Assembly: GCA_022747635.1 (NCBI GenBank)
Contig: JAKTNV010000001.1
Span: forward strand, 33,788,040 to 33,852,039
Length of the DNA: 64,000 nucleotides
DNA from: Hetaerina americana
Lineage: Eukaryota; Arthropoda; Insecta; Odonata; Calopterygidae
Reading direction: 5' to 3'
A model generated the notes under the pieces. It saw only the letters and a program-made list of their open reading frames with translations, was not told where the DNA came from and searched no databases. A program made the translations under genes and the position numbers. Below are positions 1 through 12,440 of this stretch, piece after piece (positions within the stretch are counted from its first letter, which is position 1; the number at the start of each line of letters is the position of its first letter).

Positions 1-1440
1 ATCGGAGTCCCGTGGTTGAGTACCGTCTGTGGCGGCGGCGAGTGTTTTGACTCTCGCCGACGACCAAACGCGTCGACGGCGTGCTGGCAAGTGTGGACGG
101 GCTGGCGAGAGGAGCTGGAAGGGCCGGAGGGGAAGGAAGGGGGGAGGGGAACATTCCTCTCCCTCCCTCCCCGCTGCCCCTCCCATTCCAGTCCTAATCC
201 CCTCCCCCTCCCGGCCTCGACTAAACGAACTCCATGGCGAGAGGAGGGCACAGCGCCGGCACTTCCACCACCCCTACCCCAGCGGGGCTAACCTGGATAT
301 AATGAACCCCTCCACACATACACTTGCGAGTAGAAATGTAGAGAGGGGAGGGTTCGGGGCGGCAAGGGAGCACATAAAGAAGGTTGGTTCCCGCTTCCCC
401 CCCTTTCTGCCCACTTTCTTTCCTCCCTGCTTCTTCTCTCTCTCACACACACGCACACCTTACTCACACCGTCCGCACCCTTCCCACACACAATTTCCCC
501 TCCCTTTACCGCGCTAAATCCTTTCATCACCCCTTTTACCGACCCGAAATCAAACATCGCCCTCGTATACCACCACCCTTCGCGGTCCTCCCCCTCTACC
601 CCCGTCCATCCAACTACCCCCTACCCACCCTCGCTAAACTCCCATAAATTCTCACTCCTTCCCGTTCTCCATCACCCCCCTCCCCACCTCGGAACAGAAC
701 ACACAAAAACAGTAATATAAAGAGAAGATCTCCCGCGCGGTATCTCCCATATTCGACACGCGCGTCCAATGGCGGATTCGCTTACAACCCGCCCTGTCCA
801 ATGGCGGACTACGAGATAGGTATCCCAGGGTGGAGGGGATGAGGTGGGGGGTTTGAGCGCCGCCAGAGGGGAAGGAGAGGGGGGTTAAAGGGCTCCCTTA
901 CCCGCACGGTTGGCTGACTCGTTAGGCTGCTAATGGGGTGTTGACTGAGGCCGATGCGAGAGCGGCCTCCCCATTGGACGACCGAAATCGATGCTTCGAG
1001 TACTTGCATTGGACGGAAGGAACGGACAGCTCCCCACTTGTCCCCCCCGTACCACCCCTCTCCGTAAACCAACCTCCTCCCCCTTCCCCTCTCCCTCCCA
1101 CGCACCCGATCTCGCTCTTCTCTCCCTCTCCTGTTGCCTCAGTTGCACGAGAGATGGCATTGACGACCCGGCTGCATCCCCGCGCGGTGTCTTCGCCACT
1201 CACTCGGAGGAAGGAGGAGGGTGCCGGCCGGTCGGCTTTGTCGCTCCCCGCACGCGGGAGAGTGTGGTTAGTCTCTGAGGGGTGTCCGGCTCCCATCGAC
1301 GTGCTGTTCCGGCGCGGGTGGGAATGGGATTGCCGTTCCGATACGAGATTCAGAAGAGGCCGTTTCCTATTACTGAGGTGCGGGCCGGATTTCTTAAATC
1401 ACACCCCAGGGCACAGCTTTTTAAACTAATAATTTTCCTC
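1..1440. other. GC-rich pyrimidine-rich island, no gene recognised
   Basis: Runs of C and T dominate the plus strand from about 120 to 700, followed by a CpG-containing G/C-rich part up to about 1400. The open frames here (for example 29-517 and 938-1429) are made of Pro/Ser/Arg-rich low-complexity translation, occur on both strands at once, and resemble no family I know, so I do not call them genes. The composition drops sharply to AT-rich at about 1400. A promoter-type CpG island is possible. The CCAAT and ATGGCGG motifs near 764-808 support that weakly. Confidence 0.5.
764..808 (+). promoter_or_regulatory. Duplicated GTCCAATGGCGGA motif, promoter-like
   Basis: The 13-mer GTCCAATGGCGGA occurs at 764-776 and again at 796-808, start to start 32 bp apart. 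It combines a CCAAT box (NF-Y type) with an ATGGCGG core (YY1/Pho type). Reverse-orientation ATTGG copies follow at about 972 and 1010. Such clusters are typical of TATA-less promoters in CpG islands. No adjoining gene is recognised, so the role is inferred. Confidence 0.35.
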
Positions 1441-4400
1441 GGAGATAAAGAATTGACTGGTCGGAAATAATGGCCGCACGATTGCAAATGTCCACTAGAT
1501 ATTAGTTTCCTACGATCTAGGTTTCGAAGCCAATTCGTCCATATCATCCTGAATGATAGTTATATTAACATCGTTAGATGATCAGGTCGTGAGAAAACGA
1601 ACATAAAGTTCTCAAATGATGAAAGCAGCAGAGCTGCACTTTACTCAAATCTCAATAAGTAAGTATATGTATATAATCACTAAATATAATAACTCAATAT
1701 ATACGCAGAAGAATACTCGCCCAAATTCTTCCAAGAACTCCTGTAATTACTAATAACTATAAGCTACTAAACTATGAAGTAACACTCAAATGATTTATTA
1801 TTTTGCCAATTAGATCTGAATAACCCATAAATATAGGCAATTAGTAAGTGCAGTAATCAGCAGTGCCTAACAGATTACTGCATACTCTTGCGATTTGGCA
1901 AATACTTACTGTTAAAGATCAAGATTTCTCTGTGGTTAGAGCGACGGAGAGTAGTACCGAGATTGGACGTCCTTCACAGTGACAAAGAAGTGATGGTGTA
2001 ATCCAAATGATATTTGAGCTAATGCACAAGCGTTTTTTCGACCCATTTGTTGTGCTATAGAATTTAACAGAAGTTGTGAATTGAGTAATGCGAATAAAAC
2101 TTAGGAACTATGCTGCCCAGCAGTCTTCTGTCGTCTATAGTCCCCACTACAGTGAAAAACAGAAAATAATATTTTCGGAAACCTTTCTTTGCTGCAGCAG
2201 ATATGGAACAATCGACCTACCCAGTAGCTAGAAGTTTTGCTACAAGACAACAGCTCCGGCGCCCAGAAGAAAAACAAGAGGTCCCTTCAACTAGAGTCAC
2301 CGGCATTGTAGATAAATGGTTCATGGTATTTGGCCAGCCACGCACGGCTACGTGCATTGCGCACGCACAACTTGCGTGAAAAAATCATTATTTTGTATGA
2401 CTCGGAGCGAAGTTGAAAAGTGCAACCCATGGGCAAAGAGTATGTGACTATTCAGTTTTCTAATGAATCCTCCCAACAACGTTGAAAAAAGCATTAGTTC
2501 AGTATAAAGTACGATATCCTCTCAAAAAGAATGGGTCTCATTTCTTTAGAGAGCACAGTTTTCCATAAGAAACAATGATCCGCTTCATTCAACTTTTTGA
2601 TTCCCAGGCTAAGTGCGATTACGAAGCCAAATATCAATAGCAATGGGGTGCAGAGAGTCATCAGCACCATTATTAATCGGCTTCCGCAGGTACAGGGTTC
2701 ATTGCTGTCCCAGTGCCTCCAGTCCACTACCCTATTCCCTCTCCATTCTTTAAGCTTTCTATCATGTTTTCACTCTTCTCCTTTTCTCTCTTCTCATTGT
2801 CACTCTTCTTTACTTGTCTTTGTAGATATTTACCGCATTTCTGTAGTATTGCATGAAGCTTCCTCATCATTTCGTTCGTCTCACGTAGAAAGGCGTCTCG
2901 AAAATAAAGGAACTATTGGTCAATGGACGAACCGGATTCGGTAATAAATACGTATTGAAGTAATTATGAAACACTTTAGGAATCAAAAGTTTTTTGAAAA
3001 GAAAATCAAGTTTTCTTGCTCTAGACAACACACGAAAAAGATGTTGTGTGATCACTGAAAGGAGCCCTCACCTTGCCGATTGAAAATCCGAAGCAAGTTT
3101 AAGCAATATAATATGAATGCTTATATTTTTTTAGATTCACCCTGGCACATTATAAAATGAACTTTCAGATTTCGAGGCTTTCAGGCACTTATAAAGAGGT
3201 CGGAAAATTGTGAAAAAGTACGCTAATCAAACGTGAAATATATTAATTCAGCCATATATAGAGAAAATTGCAAATACCTCACCCTTCGTCGTCTCATTTT
3301 GTTCACAAACGATACTGCCTCAGTTAAGGACATCCTGTGTTTCCCCACCGTCTCATATGCAGGGGAATGGGACCGTGAGAAATAGTATTTACGCTATTTT
3401 AGTTCAATTTTAACCTCTTAATTATGAACCTTGACACCAGCTACATAAAATTCTTCCAAAGGAATTTATTTCTGTAGAATTTCTCTTCATGGTATAAACA
3501 GGAAGAAAATAATTTTCCACTGGTTTTGTATTAAAAAATTAAATAACGATATATGTGCAAAATTTCAGACTGAATACATCCGATTTTGTTCAATTTGCAA
3601 CAGAGAAACACCGCGTATGATTAAGGTTGGAGGATGAGCGACTCTCAAGAGGTGTCGCTCGCTTAGCCTCTTGCACAACTAAGCCACCCAAACTCACGAT
3701 TATAGATCCAATGTTATGACATACGTCAAGGTGCATCTTCCAATTTCCGGACAAGACAACTCAAATCAAGCTTTCTCCACGATTACACATAAATAAAAAT
3801 ACCTTAATATTGGATGAAGGAATGGATGAATGGAAAGGGAGAAAAACGTGTAAAGAAAGGAAAAGATTCCTAAGAGCACAATATTCATCGGAAGCTCAGG
3901 AAAGAAGGACTTTAATTATGCTTAAATTAATTCTTAAAAGAATGAAAGGAGCCCTATGAAAAAATCAATCCTACCTAAATTATGAGGAGGTTTAGAAATT
4001 TGGCAGTCATCAAGGCAGTTGGTAGTGACGTTCTATTTCAATTGTATGTATTTCGTAACGGCATAACAGACAAATTCGCAAATCTGGGGGATACGCCCAA
4101 ATATTTCAGACTGTTTTCAAAAACATAAGATGAATTGTCATTCAGGAAAGAAAAGTATATTCCTATCTGGTGAGGGCAGTCAGAAATTTCACAGAAAGTT
4201 CCTCGGTCTGCGCGAAACACGCCAAAGGAGCTCTATAATGAATTTCCTGTTGCATCTTCCGGAACATGTATCCATTATCCTCTCTTAAATCATTATGGGA
4301 CGCAATATAAGGCATTAAACAACCGTAATTATTAGAATTTTTGCGAAACCTTTGTACAGTTTTACCCTACAGGTACCCCTGTAGTATCCTTTCGTGGGAT

Positions 4401-4810
4401 CAAAAGCTACCATAAACGCTACATGATATTTTCCCCTGCTCCGGACGTGAAATTATTCTTAATGAGGGATGGCTGAGACAATAACGTGTGCCTGACTAGA
4501 GCAAATCTTTACCATGAACCTGTTAAACCGGAGTAAACCTTCATGACCAGAATATTAGTTACTTTGAGCACAAGAATTCTGGCCAATTCGAGACTTACCG
4601 AAGTTCGGTCGATTGTAACTAAATATAATTGAAACTGGCAGATACGCATTGCAGTTTTTCTAAGGGCCTCTATATTTGAGGCGTTACTATGTTCAATCTA
4701 TTCCCGACCCATTGATCATAAGAGTCAACTAAAAAATGTTATTATACACACCATACGGGTATATTTCCACCATACGTATATCCAGGCCTGAGAAAATCTG
4801 CTATGAAAAC
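1441..4810. other. AT-rich intergenic or intronic sequence
   Basis: This stretch is AT-rich with stop codons in all frames. I see no conserved domain, repeat end or RNA gene. The one frame of slight note is on the minus strand at 2494-2727 and is listed separately. Confidence 0.5.
2494..2727 (-). other. Open frame with a membrane-like stretch, unproven
   Basis: A 77-residue minus-strand frame contains a strongly hydrophobic run of about 26 residues (roughly residues 19-44, starting LIMVLMTLCTPLLLIFGF), preceded by a Cys pair in NEPCTCGS and followed by a charged KKLNEADH segment. This is the profile of a single membrane helix and could be an exon. There is no clear pyrimidine tract before an AG at its 5' side on that strand and no good GT donor. 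I recognise no family. Chance is the simpler explanation. Confidence 0.12.
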
Positions 4811-4836
4811 AAATATATACATGCATGTATATATTT
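4811..4836. repeat. Perfect 26-bp palindrome
   Basis: AAATATATACATGCATGTAT followed by ATATTT reads the same on both strands with no spacer. It lies in AT-rich sequence, so chance plus local AT slippage is plausible, but the GC-containing centre CATGCATG makes it a clean cruciform candidate. Confidence 0.8.
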
Positions 4837-7030
4837 ATGTAAATATGTGTAATAAATCCAGATAAAAGCAATACTTTTGGTGTTTAAGATTCCAATACAA
4901 TACCATAATGGACAATAGGATTCCTAACTGCACACAATTCACCACAAAATATTTGAGGAAATAAAAATAATACCACTTGTTTTATGAATAAGAATCGAGG
5001 CTGCCTTTGAGAGATCAATACACAACTCCCCTCGCACCAGTAGGTTAAATCAAAATGGCAAACAAATGCATATAGTATAAGCGGACGACTCCGTTAAAAG
5101 TTACTGCTGCGGCATCTCCCGCAGTTTCTGGGAATTTGTCAAAATGACAAACTGAGGAAAATTGATTATCTGGACATCCAGGGAATAGTTTTTCTTCCAT
5201 GCACAATCCGTCAACACAGGAAATAGTCTGTAGTTTTTGAGAATGAGCGGAAAATACTTAGACGCTTACCTAATTTACCTATGCCTATGCCTATTATACC
5301 TAATTTTATCTATGCATTCACAAGTTCTTCTCTTCAATATACCACTGAACGATTTTGTATCTTTAAATATAGTATCTTTATGAATGACATGCGTACATTG
5401 ATATATGTCCCTTTGATGAATTTCAGAGCGATAACCAAATCCATGTGAATGCAGACCCGCATGTACTCGGTATTGCTCGGATACATTCATAGGATATAGT
5501 CATCGATCACGATATAGGTGTACTGTTGGAAGATGAAGGTGAACATTACTCACTCCTGGGATATACATTAATCTAGGCCTGATTAAAATTGATTTCATAG
5601 CACATATATCAAATTAAAGCCCTAATTAATCTCTCTATTGGTAGCATGTCGTATTAAAAAATTTCGAACTTTAAAAGGTGGAATGACTGGTATAGATGGG
5701 GTGACTCGAGACATTCTGCATCTGGAGGCTGACGTTGAGGTACTTCAAAGATTTTCAAACTGGAAGTATTATAAGGAGAGAAAATCCATAAGTTTAAAAG
5801 ATACTGATTCTGCTGGAAAAGGATGGAGTCACATTTTTTTTGAACAATTAGCAAAGAGGTTAAAGTGCCTCGCATTCTTGGAGGGTATGCGTCGGAACAT
5901 CAGAATTGTCCGTCGCAAGTGCGACTCGATCCTAGACCGTACGACAAAAAAGTGATACTTCTAGAAATCGTACTCAGTTCCATGTTTTCTATCGGTTCTA
6001 AATATTCGTAATCGGATATTTGAAAATATTGGAGATCGGTTATTGGCTGAAGTGAAATTTAAATCGAATGCTTAAATATCGAAATGCTTGCGTATACCGT
6101 TCGCATCGAGTTTGCATGCAAGCATGGTATACGTACCCAGTTCAGCGACTCAGAATTTTATAAAAGCTCTCTTCAATAGAGTCAATCATATTACTTTCTC
6201 TATGTCTTAAGCTCGGCACGTCAACTAGAGAAGATGAAAAGACTCAAAGTAATTTCTGCCCTCACTCAAGATGGATAAGCTCCTTGGATGTTGTTTAATC
6301 GTCTTAGTACCACGTATATCCCTTGTTCGTGTAAGGCATATTAATACTTAAGAGATTAAATTTTAAAGCGAGACATTTAACCAATGTTTTCGTAACTTTG
6401 ACTCGACTAAAGGAATGACTTAAACATAGTCGCCGGGCATAGTATTGTTCTTGCACGGATCATTTTGCGCAAAATGCTGATGGGGCACGACAAAATACCA
6501 AATAAATCTGCACACTAGTAAACTCTTAGCTATTAGTCACCTATAGGCTGAGGCTTGGAAAGCCAATGGGATTTATTGAGTTGATCTGACTTTAATGGAA
6601 AGAGAAAAATCCCTCTCTTTGAGGATAAGAAAGGTTCAATCCGAAACCAATTGTAGGCATTCACATCAATATGCCTCCTGTATTGGGAAAAAATATAGGA
6701 TAATGTAAATTTCCAATAGCCGATAAAGATTCACCAATCAATGATTCAGGAGAAGGCATATATCCAATTGTCAACCAATACAGCTGGTAAATATCCTTCG
6801 TCAACTTATTTATAACGCTTACCAGCTCTGCATACCTGCAAGCAAGCGAAATTTTTCAACGAGTATATTTTGGTGTATTTTATCATCCATTTAAATAATA
6901 TTATTTTTGTACATGACGTAAAGCAAAACAATGGTGGAAGCTAGGGTCGCGCGCTCTATTTACCTCGTACAAAGAGAATATTATATATTGCATGAGTATT
7001 GCCGATGAAATCTAAATCGCCATTCAAGTC
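4837..7030. other. AT-rich spacer without recognised genes
   Basis: There is no coding domain. A 105-residue plus-strand frame at 5638-5955 has ordinary amino-acid composition but no recognisable motif and no splice context, so I do not call it. I see no repeat boundaries. Confidence 0.45.
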
Positions 7031-7470
7031 ACATGCTGATGAAGACTCTTCCCTCTCGGGAGAGTCGAAGAATAATGCTTTTTAGCCCTCGTGACGACGT
7101 CACCTACAAATTGCCGAGGGAAGGGATCCGGTATTTGTCAGTTGCGGTTAAACATCGTCCTCGACCGTTGGCATTTCCGGGAAAAGGGAAGGGCGTTCTG
7201 CAGAATTGGGCAGGAGCAGGTCAGGGATTATCCTGCCCAGCAAACCCTCGATCCTCACGGTTCCTTTACTCCTTCGCTAATGAGAGGCTAAAAATAAGGC
7301 ACCGGGTGTCGGAAGGGAGAGACGACGCAAAGAGAGAGAGAGAGATTCGAGACGGGGCGTCGGCATCGGCCTCCTCAGACTCCTCGGGTGAACGAACGTC
7401 CGAGTGGCTTTCTCTTTCCGGTCGAGGTGACCCCGCACTCCAAGCCCCGTGAGCCTCTGACAGTCCATTC
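7031..7470. other. Small GC-rich patch
   Basis: This is a GC-rich block inside AT-rich DNA, with a GA run near 7331-7347. A 139-residue plus-strand frame spans 7033-7452, but overlapping frames are open on both strands, which is expected in GC-rich sequence. No domain is recognised. Confidence 0.4.
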
Positions 7471-9279
7471 ACGAATCCGAGCCTGAGCTGTCCCAAGAAA
7501 ATCTCCAAAAAACACTAGCAAGTACCCTGAAAGCTAAAAAAAAATTATTCCGTGAAGCATAATTAAGAGTAATCTGCCACACGAGCAAATGAGCGTTGAG
7601 TTTGAGCTTTGAAGTTTCATATGGTTGAATGGGATAGCAAATGAAAATATGTTGCATTGCGAAAGACTGAATTTTCAACGAGTGGTTCAATAATTCGATT
7701 GGCCGGTCGGTCGGATGAAGAAAACCTTTATTTATAACGCATCTGCATCATTAACAACATAGTTTACCATTCCTCGGATTGCTATCTATGTTATCTCATA
7801 GTTTACCTTTCTTCCCATTCACTCCCAAATTACATCTAGAGATCTTCCAATCTTAGCTGCTATTTTCCTCTAAGACAAAGTGGTTATTTCATTGTAACCT
7901 TCAAATATTTTCTTTACATCTGAACTCGAGTTGCGGTCGACCCTGCCATCCTGTCCATTAATACTAATATTAATAGTGGCATCTACATAATGCCCCGCAA
8001 ACCGCCGCAAGGGTGTGTGGCGGGGAGGGGGGTCACCACCCGTCAAAGAGAGAGGTTTCGGAGATAACAAGAGAAAGGTGGCAATAAGGATGGGAAATTT
8101 GGGGTGAAAATAGTTTTTTTTAAACTTCATCGAAGCATTAGGACCACTGATGAAGGAAGCCGGAGTAGTTTTCCTCTTAAGAATTGTCACTTCTTAGTTT
8201 TCCTTGAGTCGAAGCTTTCACGATTAATATCGCAGAAACACTGACATTTTTCTTGTCCTCGTGGCAATGGCTCTTTTCAATCTAAGCAATACTAAAAAGT
8301 CGATTTATTGCCACATTGCTCGGTGGAATGTTAAAAAAAATATAGCAATGGTGGAGGAAGGTGTCCGTCGAAATATTTTACGGTTACGCTGACAGATGTA
8401 ACTTTAAATTTTCATTTAACAAATACAGATATCGCCTACTCCTAATTATTAACATATTAATTAAGTCGTTTTTACCCATTTATTTAAAGAAACACTTCAT
8501 AACGGCGATTCAGCAAGAGTAAACTAATGATTTCAGGGTTACACAAACGTGAACTTAAAGATTGCACCTATTCTCGGCATCACCTTGTTAGCTTTCCGCA
8601 TATTGTGCAATCGTACTATTGAACTTTGGAGGCGGTTGAGCTAAGGGAGATCAAGGGGATTGTTTGCAAGCCGTTAAGGGGGTGAGGTACTAAAATTAAA
8701 TATTTTAAAGTTTCTTAACCAAAGGTTTCGGAAAGAAACATAAAATTATGGAATAAGTTAAAAAATTTAATTTAGCAACAAAGCCTAGATAAAAATATTT
8801 AGCTAAGGTAAATAGAATTGCTATTATTATCAGTGCTCTACTGGGTTAGGGCGGATTTTCGATGCACCCTGTCACTACCACTTTTCTCCTAAGCTCTAAC
8901 TAATGATACAATATATCCTTTAATCTTATTCTACATATAACAATAAATTATTCTCTCGCTGAGCATAATTTACACCTCCCTTTATTTAATTCAAAATTAT
9001 GATTGTTTTCCTCCCTCCGCCTCGATTACGCAGCATTCTCTCTTTTCTGACCGTCTAAAACCCTCCAATGCTAAGCAATATGTCCACTCCATCTACTTTG
9101 TATGCCTTCTACGATTGCGTCCAAACAGAAGTCTCTGTCTCCTTCCACCTATATTTTATTTTCTCCTTTCTTCTGCACAGACACATCTCAAGATCCTCCG
9201 ATTTGTGCTTATCCTCTCTCATAGTACATAGAATAATTGAAAATATTATAATTTAAACAACTTTGCTCATAATAATTGC
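7471..9279. other. AT-rich spacer without recognised genes
   Basis: This segment lies between the GC patch and the mariner element. It contains an isolated GC-richer spot near 7990-8050 but no recognisable gene, RNA or repeat end. Confidence 0.45.
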
Positions 9280-10497
9280 GGTCAATAAGTTCCCAAACTT
9301 TTTTTTGCTGTAGGCTTCCACTTGACTCTATCTATCGGATGACTGTTGAGCTATACAGACGTCGAATATAACCTGATGGTGTGTGTGTTTGTGTGTCAGA
9401 CACGGGAGATGTATGAAAAGGGGTAACACTAGGTATCAATTAAATATTGCTGACTAACTGATTATTCAGTGACGAAGGTATCTGAACTGATTCAAAAGAT
9501 ATAAGAAGAGTCAGCACTGAGTCGGAAAACTGTCTTTGAGTGGCACCAACGTTTTCATGTGGGCTGGGAGACCATGCAGGGGATCAAACACATGCGTCAG
9601 CCGACAACAACTCGGACCTCCTAGAAAATCGCAGCTGTCACTAAATTGGTTCAAAGGAGTTGAAAAGTGACGTCTTGGATGGTAGAAGAATTGCTGAACA
9701 TCCATGAATCAGTGAGTTTTTGGATCTTAAGTGAAGATTTGAAAAAACAGAAGCTGTGTGCAAAATTTGTCTCACTTTCCCTTACACGGTGGCACAATGG
9801 ACAGTCGAGTGGAGCCTTGTCAAGACTTATTATCCGTGATTGACCGCGGTCAAAACATTTAGACAAGAATATTATTCATTGTGAGACTTGGTATTTTACC
9901 TATGATCATTAAACAAATTTTAAAGTTCCAAAAGAGTCCAAAAGAGTCTAAGAGTTCCAAAAGAGGAAATCTTTCCCAAGGCCAAAAAAACCACGCTTCA
10001 AAAAATCAAAAGTGAAGATGATGTTGATTGAGTTTTTTCATAGCAGTGGCATCGTTTACAAAGAATTCGTGTCACCAGGTAGAACAGTGTGTAAGGAATT
10101 ATGTTGGGAACATTTCAAATACGTCTAGCTTGCATCCAACAAGTTCGAGGACACGTCTTTACGTCTTGCGATTTTCTCCTGCTGCACAACAACGCATTCT
10201 ACATTTTGCAGCAATCAGTCATCAGTTCCACAGTAAAAAGCGTTCCAGCGCTTTCTCACTCACCTAATTCCCCAGATTTTTTTCTCTTTCCAAAAGTGAA
10301 AATGCACTTTAAGAGTTCAAGACTCAACTCGATAGAGGATATACAGAAGGCTGTGACCGAACAATTCAAGACGATTCCAAAAGAAAACTTCTCTTTGAAG
10401 AGGTTTCAAACTCATGCTGATCCAATTAATGCGTCAAATGAATCCTTTTTTGAGTAAATAAAGAGTCTTATTGCCTTATTCCGAGACTTTATGGACC
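9280..10497 (+). mobile_element. Decayed Tc1/mariner-type transposon (mariner lineage 1)
   Basis: The element is about 1.2 kb, the usual mariner size. The left end reads GGTCAATAAGTTCCCAAACT, and the reverse complement of the right end reads GGTCCATAAAGTCTCGGAAT. These are imperfect matching terminal inverted repeats. Between them lies a broken transposase. I could not see a clean TA duplication at both ends, so the exact edges may be a few bases off. It cannot move by itself. Confidence 0.85.
9500..10457 (+). pseudogene. Mariner transposase pseudogene
   Basis: In shifting frames one reads a helix-turn-helix region (TVFEWHQRFHVGWETM, near 9529-9575), the link segment with SEDLKKQKLCAKFVS (about 9730-9775), then the catalytic core: SGIVYKEFVSPGRTV (10045-10090), and a C-terminal run LSHSPNSPDFFLFPKVKMHF ending in the last 118-residue frame. 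In intact mariner transposases the second Asp sits in a HDNAPAH-like motif; here it reads LHNNAFYIL, so that Asp is lost. There are also stops and frameshifts. The terminal KTIPKENF and NESFFE match the usual mariner C-terminus. Confidence 0.8.
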
Positions 10498-10639
10498 ACC
10501 AATGTCCATAGTTACGTGATGCATGTGGTGAATCTCACAAATAATTCTTTTTCACAGGATATTTACACGTACGTTAATGAATAAAATTAATTGTTCCTCG
10601 CTACTTTAGAACTTAACGTTTTGAAATAATAAATATTGT

Positions 10640-10800
10640 TTTTGTAAAAACTAGTTATTTCTATGCTTAATGTTTTTAGACAAAACTTTGTGGAAATCCA
10701 TTATCACAGAAGTAAAAAAACCTGAGGATGACGCCGATCCTTTGAACCTAGTTGTACCGAATAAATAGTTTGATGGAAACATTAATTGGTTTTTTTTACT
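10640..10800 (+). mobile_element. Penelope-like fragment with a hammerhead-like module
   Basis: The sequence has ACTTTGTGGAAATCCATTAT and then CTGAGGATGACGCCG, a degenerate hairpin, and GAACC with GTTGTACCGAATAA. The order CTGARGA, hairpin, GAAAC-like, N6, GTAC is the layout of a minimal type I hammerhead as known from Penelope-like retroelements. The words ACTTTGTGGAAATCCATT recur at 63340-63358 just outside a foldback element, so the two loci share ancestry. The stem is imperfect and GAAAC has decayed to GAACC, so it is probably inactive. Confidence 0.5.
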
Positions 10801-12440
10801 TCAGTAGCTATTTCTAAATATGACAGTTAACTCTTTTCGTTATGATATCCTCTTTTTCCAGAATTTCTTCTAATTCCGGCGAGATACTATTGCTCTATAT
10901 ATCTTGAAGAATTCAAAACACAAATCTCCATGTAAGCTTGCCGGTAAAATCCATTATTAAAGGTATAAATTTAAGGTTCACATTAAACCTTTTGGGAAAA
11001 GCTATGAAACCTTTGCGGTGCAACAAACGGCAATGGTAATATAGTGAATAATTATACAAACAGAGCGGCGTAAAAGAAGTGGGTATCTGTCTTTGCAAAT
11101 ATTGCAAGCACCCGTCAAGATTTCATGCCACGATGGACCAGGGTAGAGAATTCTGCCTTTGATGGTAAGGTCATAGGGTAAGCCAAATGAGATTTTTGGG
11201 ATCTGAGGAGGCACACGAACTAACAGAGATGTTTATCGAAAGAAAAAACATTTTTATGACAAAACGGCACGATGCTACAACGCAATAACACTTAATTGCA
11301 TACCACTAAACAAAGTGTTTTAATCAAGGAAGCATGTTGCACATGTTTCCTTGATTAATTGGGTTCAATAACGTTATCTTTTACCTCACAGCTGCTGCGA
11401 GGATATGAGTATACGTACAGTTTAGTTTTGGAGGAAGGGATTAGACGACAGCGATTCCGACATCCAATACGGTTATCATCTATAATGAATTGCTCGTAAA
11501 TTTCCTGTCAGAACATAATAAAGAGTACGAGATAGTTATTTTATGTCTCGGCACGGTTGCCGTCAGAGAATAATCCAGGTCGCCCAAGGGAATGATAAAT
11601 ATACCTTGGTGCTGAGGCTTATGCCGTAATGTATTCATGGCATTCATATTTAGAAGTATTGCCTTCATCAGTTGATAATGCCGTGATTCTCGGGGTGTAA
11701 CTGTGCTGCCGCTTTCACGAAATACTTTCCGCGTTATTTCAACTGACGGGGTCGATGGGGAAATAAAACTTCTGTAAAGATAAGCTAGACACAATAACCT
11801 GACTTATCTCAAAGAATTAGGTTATGGCACTTCAATCGGGGCAGGCTGAAACACACTTTGAGTTTGACGTCTTCATTGAGTGTAGTTCATGATGTTACCC
11901 AGTTGAAGAAAGGACATAAAAAAAACTAATATAATGAAGGCGCGTCACAAACCGACACGAATGGAAGAAAAATGATTTACTACGTCAACTCAAATTTATT
12001 TTTTTAAACGTTAGTAGTTAATACACGTGTCTCTCAATGATAAATTGATGTATCAGGATAAATACGACGCTCATTAATAAGGTGTACGAGAGGGAATATG
12101 ACTATGATTCCTCCACGAGTCATTCTGTTGTATGCAATCAATGGCCGCTCACCATGCCCCTTCCTCAAGCACCCTGAAGCAAATTTCATCCGAAACGGAA
12201 AATATATGAAATCTTAACGAAATTACGAAAAAAAAAATAAACACAAATGAAGTTGGAAAAAATAAACCATTTCTTTTATTTATTCATAGTCATAATATTT
12301 GCGTCGGCATTTTTATGTATATGAATACTTATTCAATAAACAAGACCGACGTTGGATTGTTGTCTGGCCCGTACACAGTGATTAACAAATTTAGTAAAAT
12401 GTCTGCCTCCTTTATTCTAATACCGAAAGAAACAGTGTTT
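10801..12440. other. AT-rich spacer without recognised genes
   Basis: Apart from the hairpin at 11321-11357, I see no gene or repeat boundary. A minus-strand 104-residue frame at 11480-11794 has no recognisable features. Confidence 0.4.
11321..11357. repeat. 17-bp-stem hairpin
   Basis: TAATCAAGGAAGCATGT and ACATGTTTCCTTGATTA pair at 16 of 17 positions around a 3-base TGC loop. It could be a MITE core or a small fold. No flanking target duplication was found. Confidence 0.7.

Noticed and set aside
29..517. 162-residue open frame and neighbours in the first island
   Set aside because: Arg/Pro/Ser-rich low-complexity with open frames on both strands; the length follows from GC and C/T bias.
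5638..5955. 105-residue plus-strand frame
   Set aside because: No motif, no splice context, and an overlapping minus-strand frame over the same bases.
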